DNA of 64,000 nucleotides from assembly GCF_000755285.1 (NCBI RefSeq), contig NZ_BBMK01000001.1:558001-622000 (forward strand), written 5' to 3'. This document shows, piece by piece, positions 19,201 to 30,324 of this stretch. The notes under the pieces were generated by a model. That model was not told the origin of the DNA. It saw nothing but the letters and a program-made list of their open reading frames with translations, and searched no databases. Position numbers and translations under genes: made by a program. Source of the stretch: Nonlabens ulvanivorans (GTDB lineage Bacteria; Bacteroidota; Bacteroidia; Flavobacteriales; Flavobacteriaceae). Positions within the stretch are counted from its first letter, which is position 1. Every line of letters starts with the position of its first letter.

Positions 19201-21741
19201 GTGGTACATCTAGACCAACATAAGTGTCATAAGGTGAATATATTTTTGTGGTTACGTTTGTACTGAAATCTCCACCGTTTTCATAAACCTTAGTCAAGAA
19301 GCTTGCTTTTAACATTCCAGGTGCTTCTGTAGACATTCCTGGTTTAAAAGTGAAACTAGCCAGTCCTTGCTGGTTAACGCTGCTATTAAATACTTCAACT
19401 TCTTCGGTATCATAATAGCGTGACGGATCGTCAAATATGTAGCTGTTATAATCCTCAAATTTTGTAGTAGTAGGATATAACTTTGCAGTAATATCTGCTT
19501 TAAGTCCTTTTGCAGTTGCGCCATGTAACCACATGGTTTCTAGAGTTCCAGTACTTGCTTTTCCAGATTTTAAAATATCATCTTCAAAATCGAGTTTTAC
19601 CTTAAGTCGATTCGGTTTAATGGTTTCTATTTTAAGTGTTTTATTAAAAGTAGAACCACCTACTTCTATGCGTGCATTCCAGTTTCCTGTAGGTGCTTCA
19701 TCATCTGTTTTTAGATCAAATTGGTAAAAATTATTCAATCCATTTTTTAAAACCTCTCGATGGGTGATTTTACCATTTGGATTGCGCAATTCTAGTTTGA
19801 TAGGATGACCGTTGGGTAATTTATTATCGGCATCATTTAATACAAATGTTAGATAAATGTGATCGCCAGGTCGCCATACGCCACGTTCACCATAAATGTA
19901 TCCTTTAAGACCATTGCTTAAGTTTTTTCCAGCAGTGTCAAATTTACTTACTGGTAATGCATTACCATCATCTAACCTGACGTATCCAAATTGATTATTA
20001 TAACTCACTTGTGCAAAAAACGCTTTCTCATCTCTTAAATCGATATGGAGTAGTCCTTGCGCATTAGTGCGTCCTTCATAAATTTCTTGTTGTTGAAAAT
20101 TAAATAACTCAACACGGGCGCCGCCCAATGGTTTAGTCGTCAAGATATTATTAATAGCAACCAGATAGGTATTATTCTCACCACGTTTTACTGTTATCCC
20201 TAGATCGCTGGCAAGCACATTAGTACTAACACTTTTATTGCGATAAAAGAATTTGAACATGGATTATCACGCTCGCTCCAGTCATAATCATAATAATAGT
20301 CATCATAGTAATAGTTTTGATAACTATCCCAGTTAGAAGACTCAAAAGAAACGTCAAAATTGATCTCTTCTTCACCTTCCGTTTCTTCTAGTGTACTGTC
20401 CTCACAATTGTAGGCACTGTAAGCTTTTTTATATTTAAACTCTACACGATATAGAGCACCAGGATCTGGAGCAATGATCTTGCTTAAATCTATTGAAAAG
20501 ACATTCCATTTAGTAACATCTTTACCACTACCGGCTAGATCGATCACATCACGTGCAACCGGTCTACCTACATTGCGCAAATTACCTTTATTGCTTAAGT
20601 TATTGCTTTGTAAATATTGCAGTACATTGTTAGTATAAACTTTATAAACCCAAACATCTACTGCTTTAAGATTCACGGCTTTAAAATTGATTTTTAAGTT
20701 TTGAGAAGAAGGTAAAATAGTTCCGTTGCGCACTAATTCCACGGCAGGTTCTACCTGTTCAAAAGCAATGTAACTAGAGAAAGGAACTTTAAGATTATAC
20801 CCATCAACACTTTTAATGCCTGTAAAGACCTCAACTTTTTTACTGCCGGTCACGGTTTTATTAGGATATAACTTAACCTCATTACCATCAACTTCAAACT
20901 TATATTTATCAACACCTTCAATTTGTATCAGTCCATCTAGATTTTGTCCAGTCTGTAAAGGATCAGAAAAATTGACCAGTATATATTGTGAATCGTTGTT
21001 TAACAGCTCAATATCTGTAACAGAAAAAGAGTTCTTACCAGGTATGCGCACCACATTATCACCTTTGCTATCGACACCTATCGATTTACCATTCCAGCTT
21101 ACTTCTATCTCTTCATCTTCAACAGGTCGTTTTATACTATCTATTTTAAATTCAAAGTACTTTCCTAACTCATTATTATCAAGAATTTTAATAGGCAACT
21201 CTTTGCCGTTTAATGTCGCTTTTAATAAAAGATTAGCATTAGTTAAAGTCATCACGTCACTACTGATGATACTACCAGAGATGAATTGGTAATTGCTATC
21301 ATAAGAACTTACCGGTTCTGTACGTACTATAAAATCTTGTTTAATGGTTTTAAGCTCAAAATCAAATGTTTTAAAATCTGCTGGGACATCTTTTACTTTT
21401 CCCAGTTTAAAACTCACTTTATATTTAGTGTCTTGTTTCAGTGGTTCATCGGGTACAAAAGCGATGGTCTGATGATCTAAGGACTTTACTATTCCATTAG
21501 CTCTAGGCGAAAGCGTCATGATATCATTCTCCAGCTCCTTATCAACCTTCCAGCTTTCTACAGGCTCATTAAGTCGTATGATGATAGGTTCTCGAGCAGA
21601 TATTACGTTATCAGAAACCTGTGCCACATATTCTCTAAACTTAAAGAAGGTGTTGACGTTTTCTTCTGTATTGATTTGCTGGTCGTCTTTACAGGCAAAA
21701 AGAAGCATGACAGTACATAGAGCGAGGATTAACTTTTTCAT
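16219..21741 (-). CDS. Alpha-2-macroglobulin family lipoprotein (three frameshifts)
   Basis: A large envelope lipoprotein of ~1,840 residues. It has a signal peptide with lipobox 'LLFAC' (residues ~13-17), tandem macroglobulin-like beta domains, 'GERGVWRPGDHIYLTF', the bait/linker region, and a thioester-containing domain with 'YPHGCVEQTTSAAFPQLHL' about residue 1,400. CVEQ is the CxEQ thioester motif that lets these proteins covalently trap attacking proteases. Frame breaks lie at AAAA 20245-20248, T6 18210-18215 and CC 18113-18114 (+ strand), and each is repaired by one extra base. Three C7 runs (17360-17366, 17982-17988, 18927-18933) encode Gly-Gly where four bases would give 'DWGTSYA', 'PGETVKLP' and 'WGRYLVRV'. 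No PBP1c gene is adjacent, unlike the enterobacterial arrangement. Confidence 0.85.
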
Positions 21742-22042
21742 AGAAATAGGTAGTAGGTGTGGTTAGTACTAGAATTCCTATAAAATTATAGAAACTAGTT
21801 GAGCAATAACAGAATAACGAGAAAAATTTAAAAGTATTTTTATAGAAGTAGTTGAGCTATACATCTTAAGACTAGCGGTTGTTTTATTACTTAGTCATCA
21901 TTTCCCTCTATAAAACCGCTTTACCACGTGGATTTAAAATATTTTTGAAGAGCAACTGTATAATTTTTAAAACAGGTATTTATGCCTATGGATAGAAAAA
22001 TCTTACTTTAGTAATTTTGAAGATAATTTATAACTTTAAAAT
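21742..22042. other. Intergenic region between divergent lipoprotein genes
   Basis: A 301-base AT-rich spacer between the start of the alpha-2-macroglobulin gene and the HExxH lipoprotein. It holds a promoter-like element described separately (21937-21954). I see no further gene, RNA or repeat. Confidence 0.5.
21937..21954 (+). promoter_or_regulatory. Promoter-like element containing TATTTTTG
   Basis: TAAAATATTTTTGAAGAG contains TATTTTTG, matching the TAnnTTTG -7 box. The same 18 bases recur at 26252-26269 before the surface-protein gene, followed in both places by a few variable bases and CTGT. It lies about 90 bases upstream of the HExxH lipoprotein start. No good -33 TTTG is visible. Confidence 0.4.
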
Positions 22043-23913
22043 ATGTTTAAACGCTTAAATGGAAGAATTGTCTATTGGCGATAGCACTTATGGCAATGTT
22101 TTCTATTACTAGTTGTGAAAAAGATGATACTCCACTAGAAACTATACAAGAGCAACCACAATTTGAAATTGAAAAACTAACAGGTTCTCAATTATCAAAT
22201 AACCGTTCTTTAAACAAAGCTTTAAGTAGCGCAAAAGAATCAATGGGCATCAATACTTTTCAAAAATCAGTTTATGATTCTATCAATGGTTTTTGGATAG
22301 ACGATAGTCAAGTAAATCATGTTTCCAGTGGTGATTATGAGAGTTATACATTTGGTGTTCACAATCCAATGGACTCAGTTAATGTTAAAAATTTAGTGTT
22401 TCACAAATTAAAGGACAGCACTTATGTCCCTATTTTAATTACCTTCAATGTTGATAGTTTAAACAATTCAACTACACACATTGAATATAAAAAACTTTCT
22501 TCTGGAATAGCGACATTATTCTATAAGTCTAATAATCAAGATTTATTAAGGCCTTGTGAATGGAACCCTACCGATTGTGAATGTTTTAGGATTACTGGAG
22601 GAATAATAACTATTGAGACCAATGATGATCCAGATTGTCTAATTGAAGAAGAAACTGACGAAAGTATAGGTACTGGAAACGACAGCAATGGCGGTGGTGC
22701 TAATTCCGATGATGATCAAGATGACGATGATAATGGCGGAATAACTAATGGTCCAGATACTGCAGGAGGCTGGTCTAGTGGTGGTCAAAGCGGAGGACTA
22801 CCATCTGACAACAATACTAACGAGCCAGATGATCCTTGTAACGATCAACTTACCTTAAGTAATGGTGATTGTGCTGGTGTGATTACTTCACCAGTTATAG
22901 ATATAAAACCGGCACCTGCACCAGTAGACGATGACACACAGGCGTTTTTTGATAGTTTAGAACAAACAGATGAAGAACTCTGGAGGTTTATTAATGACTC
23001 AGATCAAGATGATTTGAGGCAACAGTTACAAAACTTTTTAGGTGATGAAAATCATAGTGATGAGGCTAAGGACTTTGCAGAAGAAGCAATAAAAGCAAAG
23101 CAAGAAAATGAAAATGTGAAAATAGATTATGATGAAAAAATAATAAATAATTTAAGTCAAAATAGAAGTGAACATTCCAAAATAATTGAAAACATAAAAA
23201 ATCAAACAGGACCGATCACACAAATTATTAATACAATTTTTAACGCGAATCACAATCCAAATAATCTAATTTTTAGCGAAGTTCCTTCGGGAGGAAATAA
23301 CGCTACTGATATCGCTTGGTCAAACGATAATGGTGCCGGAACATTTGAAATCCTAATTACTTCTAATTTTTTGGATAACGCTACAGATCTAGCGTTCGTT
23401 ATGACTATTATGCATGAAATGATGCATACTAATTTGTCTTATTTAAATCAAAAAGATGAATTACCATATCAAAATATACAGCCGAATTTAGAACATCATG
23501 AATATCCAATATTAATTCAAGAGTTCCTTACTTATACTGCTGATAACAACCAAGGAAATGATACCGATCATGAGTTTATGGCAGAAAATTATTTAGATTT
23601 ATTAAGTGATGCCGTTTATAACTGGGCTATAACACCTATTGCAGATGGTGGTGGTGGATACGATGTTAATGATCAAACCTTAAGACCGCATTTGGATAGA
23701 TTAGCCTGGGCAGGTTTGAGTCAAAGTAATTTTTTTAATTATCCTGGCGCTCCACCTTTTGGAGGTGGTAATCCTTTTTTAACTCCAGCTTGGCAGGATT
23801 TAGTTAATTCCGATCCAACACTAGCTCAACTGATTTTAGATACTTTAGCAGCTGAAATTCATCCAAATGACATCAGAGTTAATCAACAATTAGTTTTAGG
23901 TAATAACTTTTAG
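22043..23913 (+). CDS. Lipoprotein with HExxH motif, putative metallopeptidase (frameshifted near start)
   Basis: About 620 residues. A start at ATG 22043 plus one extra T near 22069-22072 gives a basic N terminus, 'VLLAIALMAMFSITSC', and a lipobox Cys, so it is an outer-membrane or surface lipoprotein. Residues ~200-260 form a low-complexity Asp/Gly/Asn linker. The C-terminal domain carries 'FVMTIMHEMMHTNLSYL', an HExxH zinc-binding motif at ~23413-23427, with 'HHEYPILIQEFLTY' about 30 residues later as a possible third ligand. The long linker suggests a tethered C-terminal catalytic domain. I do not recognise the family. The extracellular or periplasmic substrate is unknown. It ends 2 bases before another lipoprotein gene. 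Confidence 0.65.
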
Positions 23914-23915
23914 AT

Positions 23916-24623
23916 ATGATTAGATTGAATAATTGGTTAGTTCTTTTTTCGGTATTATTAATAGTTTCTTGCAACAGTGTAAAATTTTCATCAAATTCTG
24001 CTGTTGAGGAATCTGATCAACTAAGGAATCAATTGTGCCTGTATTCTCAAAACCCTGACTATTTGAGCTACAAAGGGTCAAAACTTTTTTATTATACAGA
24101 GTATGGAAATTCGCACACTCCATTTGGAGTAGAGTTTTTTACACAAGCAACTGAAGTCAAAAACAGAAGATATGTCCCAATTGAATTATATGATTTTGAG
24201 TTTGATAAACATCAACTATTCTATAATGAACAAGAACAACTATTAAAAAATCAACGTTTTAAAGGTATTATCTGTGGAGCAGAAGTGCTTTTAGCTGATA
24301 GTCTTATTATATCAGATGAACATTTCAAAAGACAAATAAAACGTCGCGATAGTTTAGAATTAAATGGAAAAGGGCAAATTGATAAAGTTTCCCGAGACGT
24401 TTTCAAATATGACCAATGGAAAATAAGAAGAAATATGGATATTAGAGAATATGAAAATTTAGTGGATGTACTTTCTGTTGAACAATTTTTAATAAGACAC
24501 GACGGTAAAGCGGCTTTAAGAACAGATAGTAATGGCAACGGATTATATATGTATTTATATAAGAAAGTTGATAATGAGTGGCAATTTGCTCAGAAAGACA
24601 CTCTAAGGTTTGTCAAATTTTAA
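23916..24623 (+). CDS. Orphan lipoprotein
   Basis: A 235-residue protein. The signal peptide ends in a lipobox ('LLIVSCNSV', Cys about residue 19). The mature part is rich in charged residues, with 'FYTEYGNSHTPFGVEFF', 'RRDSLELNGKGQIDKVSRDV' and a C-terminal 'KVDNEWQFAQKDTLRFVKF'. I do not recognise a family. It lies 2 bases after the HExxH lipoprotein, so the two are almost certainly cotranscribed. It is followed directly by an intrinsic terminator, and a chaperone, substrate or inhibitor role for its neighbour is only a guess. Its ending, 'DNEWQFAQ', loosely resembles 'DDKWVLQM' at the end of the secreted protein at 24986-25556. Confidence 0.6.
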   Translation: MIRLNNWLVLFSVLLIVSCNSVKFSSNSAVEESDQLRNQLCLYSQNPDYLSYKGSKLFYYTEYGNSHTPFGVEFFTQATEVKNRRYVPIELYDFEFDKHQLFYNEQEQLLKNQRFKGIICGAEVLLADSLIISDEHFKRQIKRRDSLELNGKGQIDKVSRDVFKYDQWKIRRNMDIREYENLVDVLSVEQFLIRHDGKAALRTDSNGNGLYMYLYKKVDNEWQFAQKDTLRFVKF

Positions 24624-24631
24624 TTAATCCC

Positions 24632-24663
24632 AAAAAACTCAAGAACTCCTCTTGAGGTTTTTT
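24632..24663 (+). terminator. Intrinsic terminator
   Basis: AAAAAACTCAAG (24632-24643) pairs with CTTGAGGTTTTTT (24651-24663) around a 7-base loop AACTCCT. It sits 8 bases after the orphan lipoprotein stop. A copy differing at one loop base lies at 26156-26186. Confidence 0.85.
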
Positions 24664-24985
24664 ATTACTTCTATTTTTAGTTCAAGTTGAGTTATAGAAT
24701 CTATATCCAAACCTCACCCGTTTTGATTTAAACAGCTTTATTATACAAAAACTTGATTAACTTGATTAAGGTGGATTAATAAATTGTTAGACCTTTTATG
24801 TAGGTTCTGTTTATAATCCATAAGTTTACAGTATACTCTATAACAAAATATCTTTGCCTTTTGGAAGCTAATTCTACTGATGAGCTAAAGTTGATATGGC
24901 TTGAACAAAAAGAAGAAGGTAGTTTTATTATTAATTTCGACTATTCAAAATATATTACCAATCGGAGACAGAAATTGTAATTAAT
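24664..24985 (+). other. Low-information gap with a short open frame
   Basis: The spacer between the terminator and the next secreted-protein gene. The only thing I see is an open frame at 24804-24980 (listed separately). No RNA gene or repeat is visible. Confidence 0.4.
24804..24980 (+). pseudogene. Possible gene remnant, 58 codons, no ATG
   Basis: An open frame with a protein-like composition, containing 'EANSTDELKLIWLEQKEEG' and 'SFIINFDYSKYITNRRQKL' before its stop, 5 bases upstream of the next gene's ATG. It has no ATG and only a mid-frame TTG. It could be the decayed 3' end of a gene, or a gene whose upstream part is lost to indels. It may also be chance. Confidence 0.25.
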
Positions 24986-25556
24986 ATGAAATTTTTTTTA
25001 AATGTGTTTTAATATTTATTTCAACATTTGGATACTCTCAAAATGAATACTATGAGAAGTCCCATGAGCTTGTTGAGAAAATTCATGAATATGGAAGGCT
25101 TTTACCTACATACCTGATAAATTTGATTTAGCAGAAATGTCAATCGCCTTCAAGAATGATTCGTTTTTTGATGAGCTCATTTTAAAATTGATGCTATCGC
25201 CTAAAAGAAGAGTTGATTCCATAAGCGATAATTCGATTTATGAAAAGCGTGATTCAATTACTTTAAATCATTTATCTCTTAAATCAAATTGGACGGTATT
25301 GGATTATGATGAAGAACTGACACCAAAGTTTTGGAATCCTGATTTAATGCAATACGTAAAAACTGTAAAAGAAGTAGATTTTAAATGGCGTACAAGTAAT
25401 TATTCAATAGTTGGAGCTGTGCTTTTTAATGATAACTTTTCTATAGTTTGTATGGGTACAAAAAGATTCTATTGGTGTAGAGTCTTTGAATTAGTTGACG
25501 ATAAATGGGTTTTGCAAATGGGTCACACAAGTCCTACGGGATTAGGGAAAGAATAA
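24986..25556 (+). CDS. Small secreted protein, unknown (two frameshifts)
   Basis: About 190 residues once two one-base gaps are repaired. A fifth T at 25007-25010 gives the signal peptide 'MKFFLNVFLIFISTFGYSQ', and a third C at 25113-25114 gives 'RLLPTYPDKFDLAEMSIAF'. The mature protein contains 'DELTPKFWNPDLMQYVKTVK' and 'VCMGTKRFYWCRVFELVDD', with two Cys close together that could form a disulphide. No family is recognised. It lies 13 bases before another secreted orphan, in an apparent two-gene unit that ends at the terminator at 26156-26186. Confidence 0.5.
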
Positions 25557-25569
25557 ATATAACATCTAG

Positions 25570-26149
25570 ATGGTAAGAATTACAATCTGCATATTAGTGT
25601 TAATTCCGTTTTTGGCTTACAGTCAGTTAGAACTTAAAAATTGTGAAAACAACAAAGAACTTTGCCTAGAGTCATATCTCTTAAAATGGAGAGGAACTTA
25701 TTCGCGAGAGTTTAATGTTGTGAAACACACTTTTCCAGATGAGTTTGATAAGAGATTCGATAATGAATTATTAGACTCTATTTATTCTTATTATGACTTA
25801 AAAGGAGATAGTTTAAGGCGTGATAATTTTAAGAGAATTTATTCAAGGTATGATTATTATGATTTAGAAAAACATTTTAATAAAAATCAAAAAATCACAT
25901 TTTTAGACACTTTAGAAATTAAAAAGTCAAAAAAAAGTGTTTAGATTCATAGAGAGCTTTTATTATCAAGATAACTATATGATAGTTCAATACTCACTAG
26001 TTAATCAAAGGATATTGGAAGTTTTAAAGTTCGATAAAAGTCTAAATGGATATGAAATTATTGCATCCGTAATTAAAGAAAAAATTTATAATTATGATGG
26101 AAGCTTTTATTATAAATATCATTACAGAAAGACGGATTACAAAAATTAA
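25570..26149 (+). CDS. Small secreted protein, unknown (frameshifted)
   Basis: A ~190-residue protein with signal peptide 'MVRITICILVLIPFLAYSQ', two Cys in 'KNCENNKELCLES', and a Tyr/Asp-rich middle ('RIYSRYDYYDLEKHFNKNQ'). The frame breaks in the A8 run near 25929-25936. Seven A would join 'IKKSKK' to 'VFRFIESFYYQDNYM'. The C terminus is 'YYKYHYRKTDYKN'. I do not recognise a family. It follows the previous secreted orphan closely and precedes an intrinsic terminator. Confidence 0.5.
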
Positions 26150-26155
26150 TATTTC

Positions 26156-26186
26156 AAAACCTCAAGAACTCCACTTGAGGTTTTTT
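26156..26186 (+). terminator. Intrinsic terminator, near-copy of the one at 24632
   Basis: AAAACCTCAAG (26156-26166) pairs with CTTGAGGTTTTTT (26174-26186) around loop AACTCCA. The loop differs from the earlier copy (AACTCCT) by one base. It lies just after the secreted orphan gene. Confidence 0.85.
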
Positions 26187-26251
26187 GTTTCTTCTTAGAT
26201 GTTGAGATTACAAGATTTCCCACCACAAAACACCATTACTACTTACAATTA

Positions 26252-26269
26252 AAATATTTTTGAAGAGAA
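26252..26269 (+). promoter_or_regulatory. Promoter-like element, same 18 bases as at 21937
   Basis: TAAAATATTTTTGAAGAG, containing a TATTTTTG -7 box, ends 16 bases before the ATG at 26286. The short distance fits a promoter with a short leader. Confidence 0.45.
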
Positions 26270-26285
26270 TCTGTTTTAATCTTGC

Positions 26286-29200
26286 ATGAAACACGCACTG
26301 GCATTTCTCTTTACTCTCATCATGCAGCAGCCAGTGCACAAGAGTATGTAAATGTGAAAAAAGTGCGTCGAGCGGTGACAGACAGTATAAAATTGGATAG
26401 CATCAGTATTAATCCATCCTATTTCAAGATAGTAGATAGTCGCGGCATGCCAGTAGATTCAACCGCTTATCGAGTAGATTTTGTAAAAGCGATGCTAAGT
26501 ATTAAAGATGCCACCGCGATAAAAACAGATTCTATAGATATACAGTTCTTACCATTTCCAGAATTTTTAACCAAAACTTACCAGCTATACGATCCTAAAA
26601 TTATTCTAGAAAATGAAACGGCTCAAGAACGTGTCGTTGCTATGCGACAACCTACAGTGCAGCGCAATTATGTGCCATTTAATGGATTGAATACCACAGG
26701 CTCTATTACACGAGGATTGCGAGTAGGTAATAATCAAAACTCTGTCGTAGACTCAGAACTGGATTTGAGAATCTCTGGAGCGCTGTCAGATAAGGTTTCC
26801 TTGCGTGCTTCTATTCAGGATGCAAACGTACCACAAACTCAAAATGGCTATTCACAACGTCTCGATGAATTTGACCAGATTTTTATAGAACTCTACAGTG
26901 ATGACTGGAACATAAGAGCAGGAGATGTAGACTTACAACAATCAGATTCTTACTTCAATAATTTTACAAAACGCGTACAAGGAATCTCTGGTCAGATCAA
27001 ATTTGAAGGCGATGATTCTCAAGGCTATGTTCAGGCAGCTGGTGCTTTAGTACGTGGTATTTTTAATATCTCCAGATTCACTGGTCAAGAAGGTAACCAA
27101 GGTCCATATAAGTTAACCGGTCGTAATGGTGAGTTGTTTATACTGGTCGTCTCTGGTAGTGAGCGTGTTTTTGTAAATGGTGTGCCGCTTACAAGAGGTG
27201 AAAATGCAGACTATGTCATAGATTATAACGCTGGCGAGGTGCGCTTTAATGCTACGTTTCCTATTACCAGTGAAATGCGTATTTCTATAGAATATCAGTA
27301 CAGTGAACGTAATTTCACCCGTTTTGTAGGCTATGCAAAAGGTGGCTATGAGACTGATAAACTAGCGGTAGAAACCTACATCTATACTGAGAGTGATGCC
27401 AAAAATCAGCCGTTACAACAAAATTTAACAGAAGATCAAGTTACCATTCTCGCTGCCGCAGGAGATAATGAAGATCTCGCTATTGCACCTAGTGCGGTAG
27501 AGGACACATTTTCTGAAAACAAGATCCTATATCGCAAGGAAACCATTGCTGGTGTAGAACGATTTGTTTTTTCGCAAGATTCTAATGATGAGCTATTCAA
27601 TGTACGATTCTCTTTTGTAGGTGAGAATCAAGGAGATTATGTGCTCGTAAATGACCAAGCGATTGCAAATATTTATGAATATGTCGCACCTATTGCAGGA
27701 GTGTCGCAAGGTAGTTTTGCACCTGTAATTAGATTATTTGCACCAGAAATCATAACAATTGCAGGTGCCAAAGCCCGTTATGCACCTTCTAAAACCACTA
27801 TTTTAGATACTGAAATTGCAGCCAGCAGTAATGACTTGAATCGCTTTTCAAGCATAGATGATGATGATAATCGTGGTGTTGCTGTAAAACTCGCTGTACA
27901 ACAGCAGCTATGGAAAAAGGACTCACTTACCACTTTAAGAGCTCGTGTAAAGTCTGATTATATTGACCGAAACTTTCGTAATGTAGAGCGCGTTTATAAT
28001 ATTGAATTTAATCGTGATTGGAACTTAGACGTCATCACCGGTAATCAACTCTTTTCTACAATTGGATTGGATTATGTGCAAGATTCCACCTTACGAGCTA
28101 CTTATGAATTAGAACATCTCGAGTTTTCTGATAGTTATAGTGGTAATAGACACAACTTAAATGGTGTATATCGTGATGGTGGATGGACAGCACGCTTTCG
28201 CGGAAGCGTACTCAACACAAACGCTACTACTCTAGAATCTCAGTTTTATAGAGCAAACCTAGATGTGATTAAACGATTTAATAATAAATGGATAGTGCTC
28301 GATATGAGACAGAAGATAACCAGCAAACTGTGCTTGCAGATCGCAGTCTGACCGCATTATCTCAACGTTTTGCGGGTTATGAAGTCTATACTGGAGTAGG
28401 AGATAGTACTGCTGTTTTTGTAGAGGTAGGTTATAGAAACCGTGTAAATGATAGTTTGCGATTGGGTAATCTAGAGCGTGTTAACAGGTCTAATAATTAT
28501 TACATTAGATCACAACCTATTAAAGATGAGTTGAGTAGTTTAAAGATCTATGCAAATTATCGTGTGCTTAAAAGCGAAATAGAAACTATAGAAGATGAGG
28601 TGTCTTTTAATAGCAGACTTCAATACCAGCGCAAATTTTTTGATAAAAAAGTATTGTGGAATACGACCTATGAGACCAACAGTTCTACGATACCACGACA
28701 GGATTTTACCTATGTTGCAGTTAATCCAGGTCAGGGAACTTTTACCTGGATTGATTATAACGGCGATGGGATACAAGATTTAAATGAGTTTGAAGTGGCA
28801 CAATTTCAAGATCAAGGGCGCTTTGTGCGCATTTTACTGCCCAATCAGGTATTTGTACCAACACATCAAAATAAGTTTTCTCAAACGCTTACATTAAATC
28901 CTAGCTCGTGGTCGCAAAGTGATGGTTATAAAAAGTTGTTATCACATTTCTACAATCAGACCAGTTATTTAATTGATCGTATGGTAGAGAGAGAAGGAGC
29001 TACATTTGATTTAAACCCGTTCGGTACAGGAGATAATCAGCTAGGACTAAATCTCAATTTTAGAAACAGCTTATTTTTTAATCGTGGTAAACAGAAGTAT
29101 ACTACTAATTACACCTACATCAGTAGTGCCAATGAAAACTTGCAAAGTATAGGTAGTCTGAGTAGTGATATAGAAAGTCATCAACTAGGTTTTATTCATA

Positions 29201-29691
29201 AAATTAAAGAAAGCTGGTTAATCACCATAGATGGACAGACGGGTTTCAATGCGAGTGAAAGTGAGAATTTTGCAAATCGCAACTTTAAAATTAACGAGAG
29301 TTTATTCAAACCTCAAGTGTCGTATTTATTTGGTAATAGTAGCCGTGTAGATGTGTTTTATGAATTGCAGTCTAAAGAAAATGTGGTCAATGAAGAAGCG
29401 ATGCTCGATCAACAAAATATTGGCGTAAGTTGGTCTTTTAATAAGGAGCAGAGTTATGCCGTTAATGGCGAGATACGTTATGTAAAAAATGATTTTATAG
29501 GACAAGCATTTTCTCCTGTTGGTTTCCAAATGCTAGAAGGATTACAGCCAGGCACAAACTTTACGTGGAATATATTATTCCAGAAAAACATTTCTAGTTT
29601 TCTAGATTTAAATATCTCCTATAGTGGTCGTGACAGTGAGACAGCAAGAACCGTTCACACCGGTAGTGTACAGTTAAAGGCTTATTTTTAA
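26286..29691 (+). CDS. Large conserved outer-membrane/surface protein of Bacteroidota (two frameshifts)
   Basis: About 1,135 residues. Adding one G at 26324 gives a signal peptide 'MKHALAFLFTLIMAAASAQ'. Adding one G at 28295 gives 'NNKWIGARYETEDNQQ' and joins the two long frames. The protein is rich in alternating beta-strand patterns with aromatic residues, contains 'GSITRGLRVGNNQNSVVDSE' and 'RISGALSDKVSLRASIQDAN', and ends in a beta-strand ('SVQLKAYF') with a C-terminal Phe, as outer-membrane barrels do. It resembles uncharacterised surface proteins found throughout flavobacteria, and function is unknown. A one-mismatch palindrome at 28193-28208 encodes ARFRGSVL. A promoter-like element lies just upstream. 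Confidence 0.65.
28193..28208. repeat. 16-bp palindrome copy, one mismatch (in surface-protein gene)
   Basis: CGCTTTCGCGGAAGCG, read as ARFRGSVL in the third frame. Confidence 0.85.
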
Positions 29692-29852
29692 GCTAGGACT
29701 TTCTTTTTAATTATGCTCATTACATCTTTAACACAATCAACTCGTTATTACATAGAGTGAAAACAGCCTTACGTCAATTGATGATAGATTTCACTTACTA
29801 AGATGGCTATTTTTAAAATCTAATCTAGTAGTAAATACTAAAATCGATTATT

Positions 29853-30290
29853 ATGAAGTACCTAGTTAAAGCCTCACTCTTATTTTTTATGTCTATCTTA
29901 TTTTTAAGTTGTGATAATGATGATGGTATGGCAGACAATCAAAACCAATGTAATTATGAAGGACTAACCTTTGACGATGGTAGTACACAAACATTGATAC
30001 CTGAAACTCAATTACAAACAGAGCTTTTCCCTAACAATGGTGGACCTGGTGTCGCTGCTGTTGAAGTGTATGAAACTACAAATCCAGGTAATATATGGTT
30101 GCTAACAGATGCAGTCACTTTAAACGCCGTAGGGCCAGGTACATTGGGTATAAATGGTACAAATTATGCCGTGACTGTAACATGTCAGCGTGCAGGAACA
30201 GCTGTAGGTGATGAATTCCGTTTTGATGTAGTCACAGTAGGAGGACTGGAAGGTGAATTGTGTGTTGTTATCGATGCAGTGATACCTTAA
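29853..30290 (+). CDS. Small lipoprotein, unknown
   Basis: A 145-residue protein with a lipobox at 'LFLSCDNDDG' (Cys about residue 23). After an acidic linker comes a compact beta-rich domain with 'QCNYEGLTFDDG', 'FPNNGGPGVAAVEVYETTNPG' in shortened form, 'NYAVTVTCQRAG' and 'GELCVVIDAVIP', giving three further Cys. I do not recognise a family. It stands alone between two unrelated genes and is followed by a strong intrinsic terminator. Confidence 0.6.
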   Translation: MKYLVKASLLFFMSILFLSCDNDDGMADNQNQCNYEGLTFDDGSTQTLIPETQLQTELFPNNGGPGVAAVEVYETTNPGNIWLLTDAVTLNAVGPGTLGINGTNYAVTVTCQRAGTAVGDEFRFDVVTVGGLEGELCVVIDAVIP

Positions 30291-30324
30291 TCGCAAATAA
30301 TATTTTTGAAAAGAGTTGTATTAG

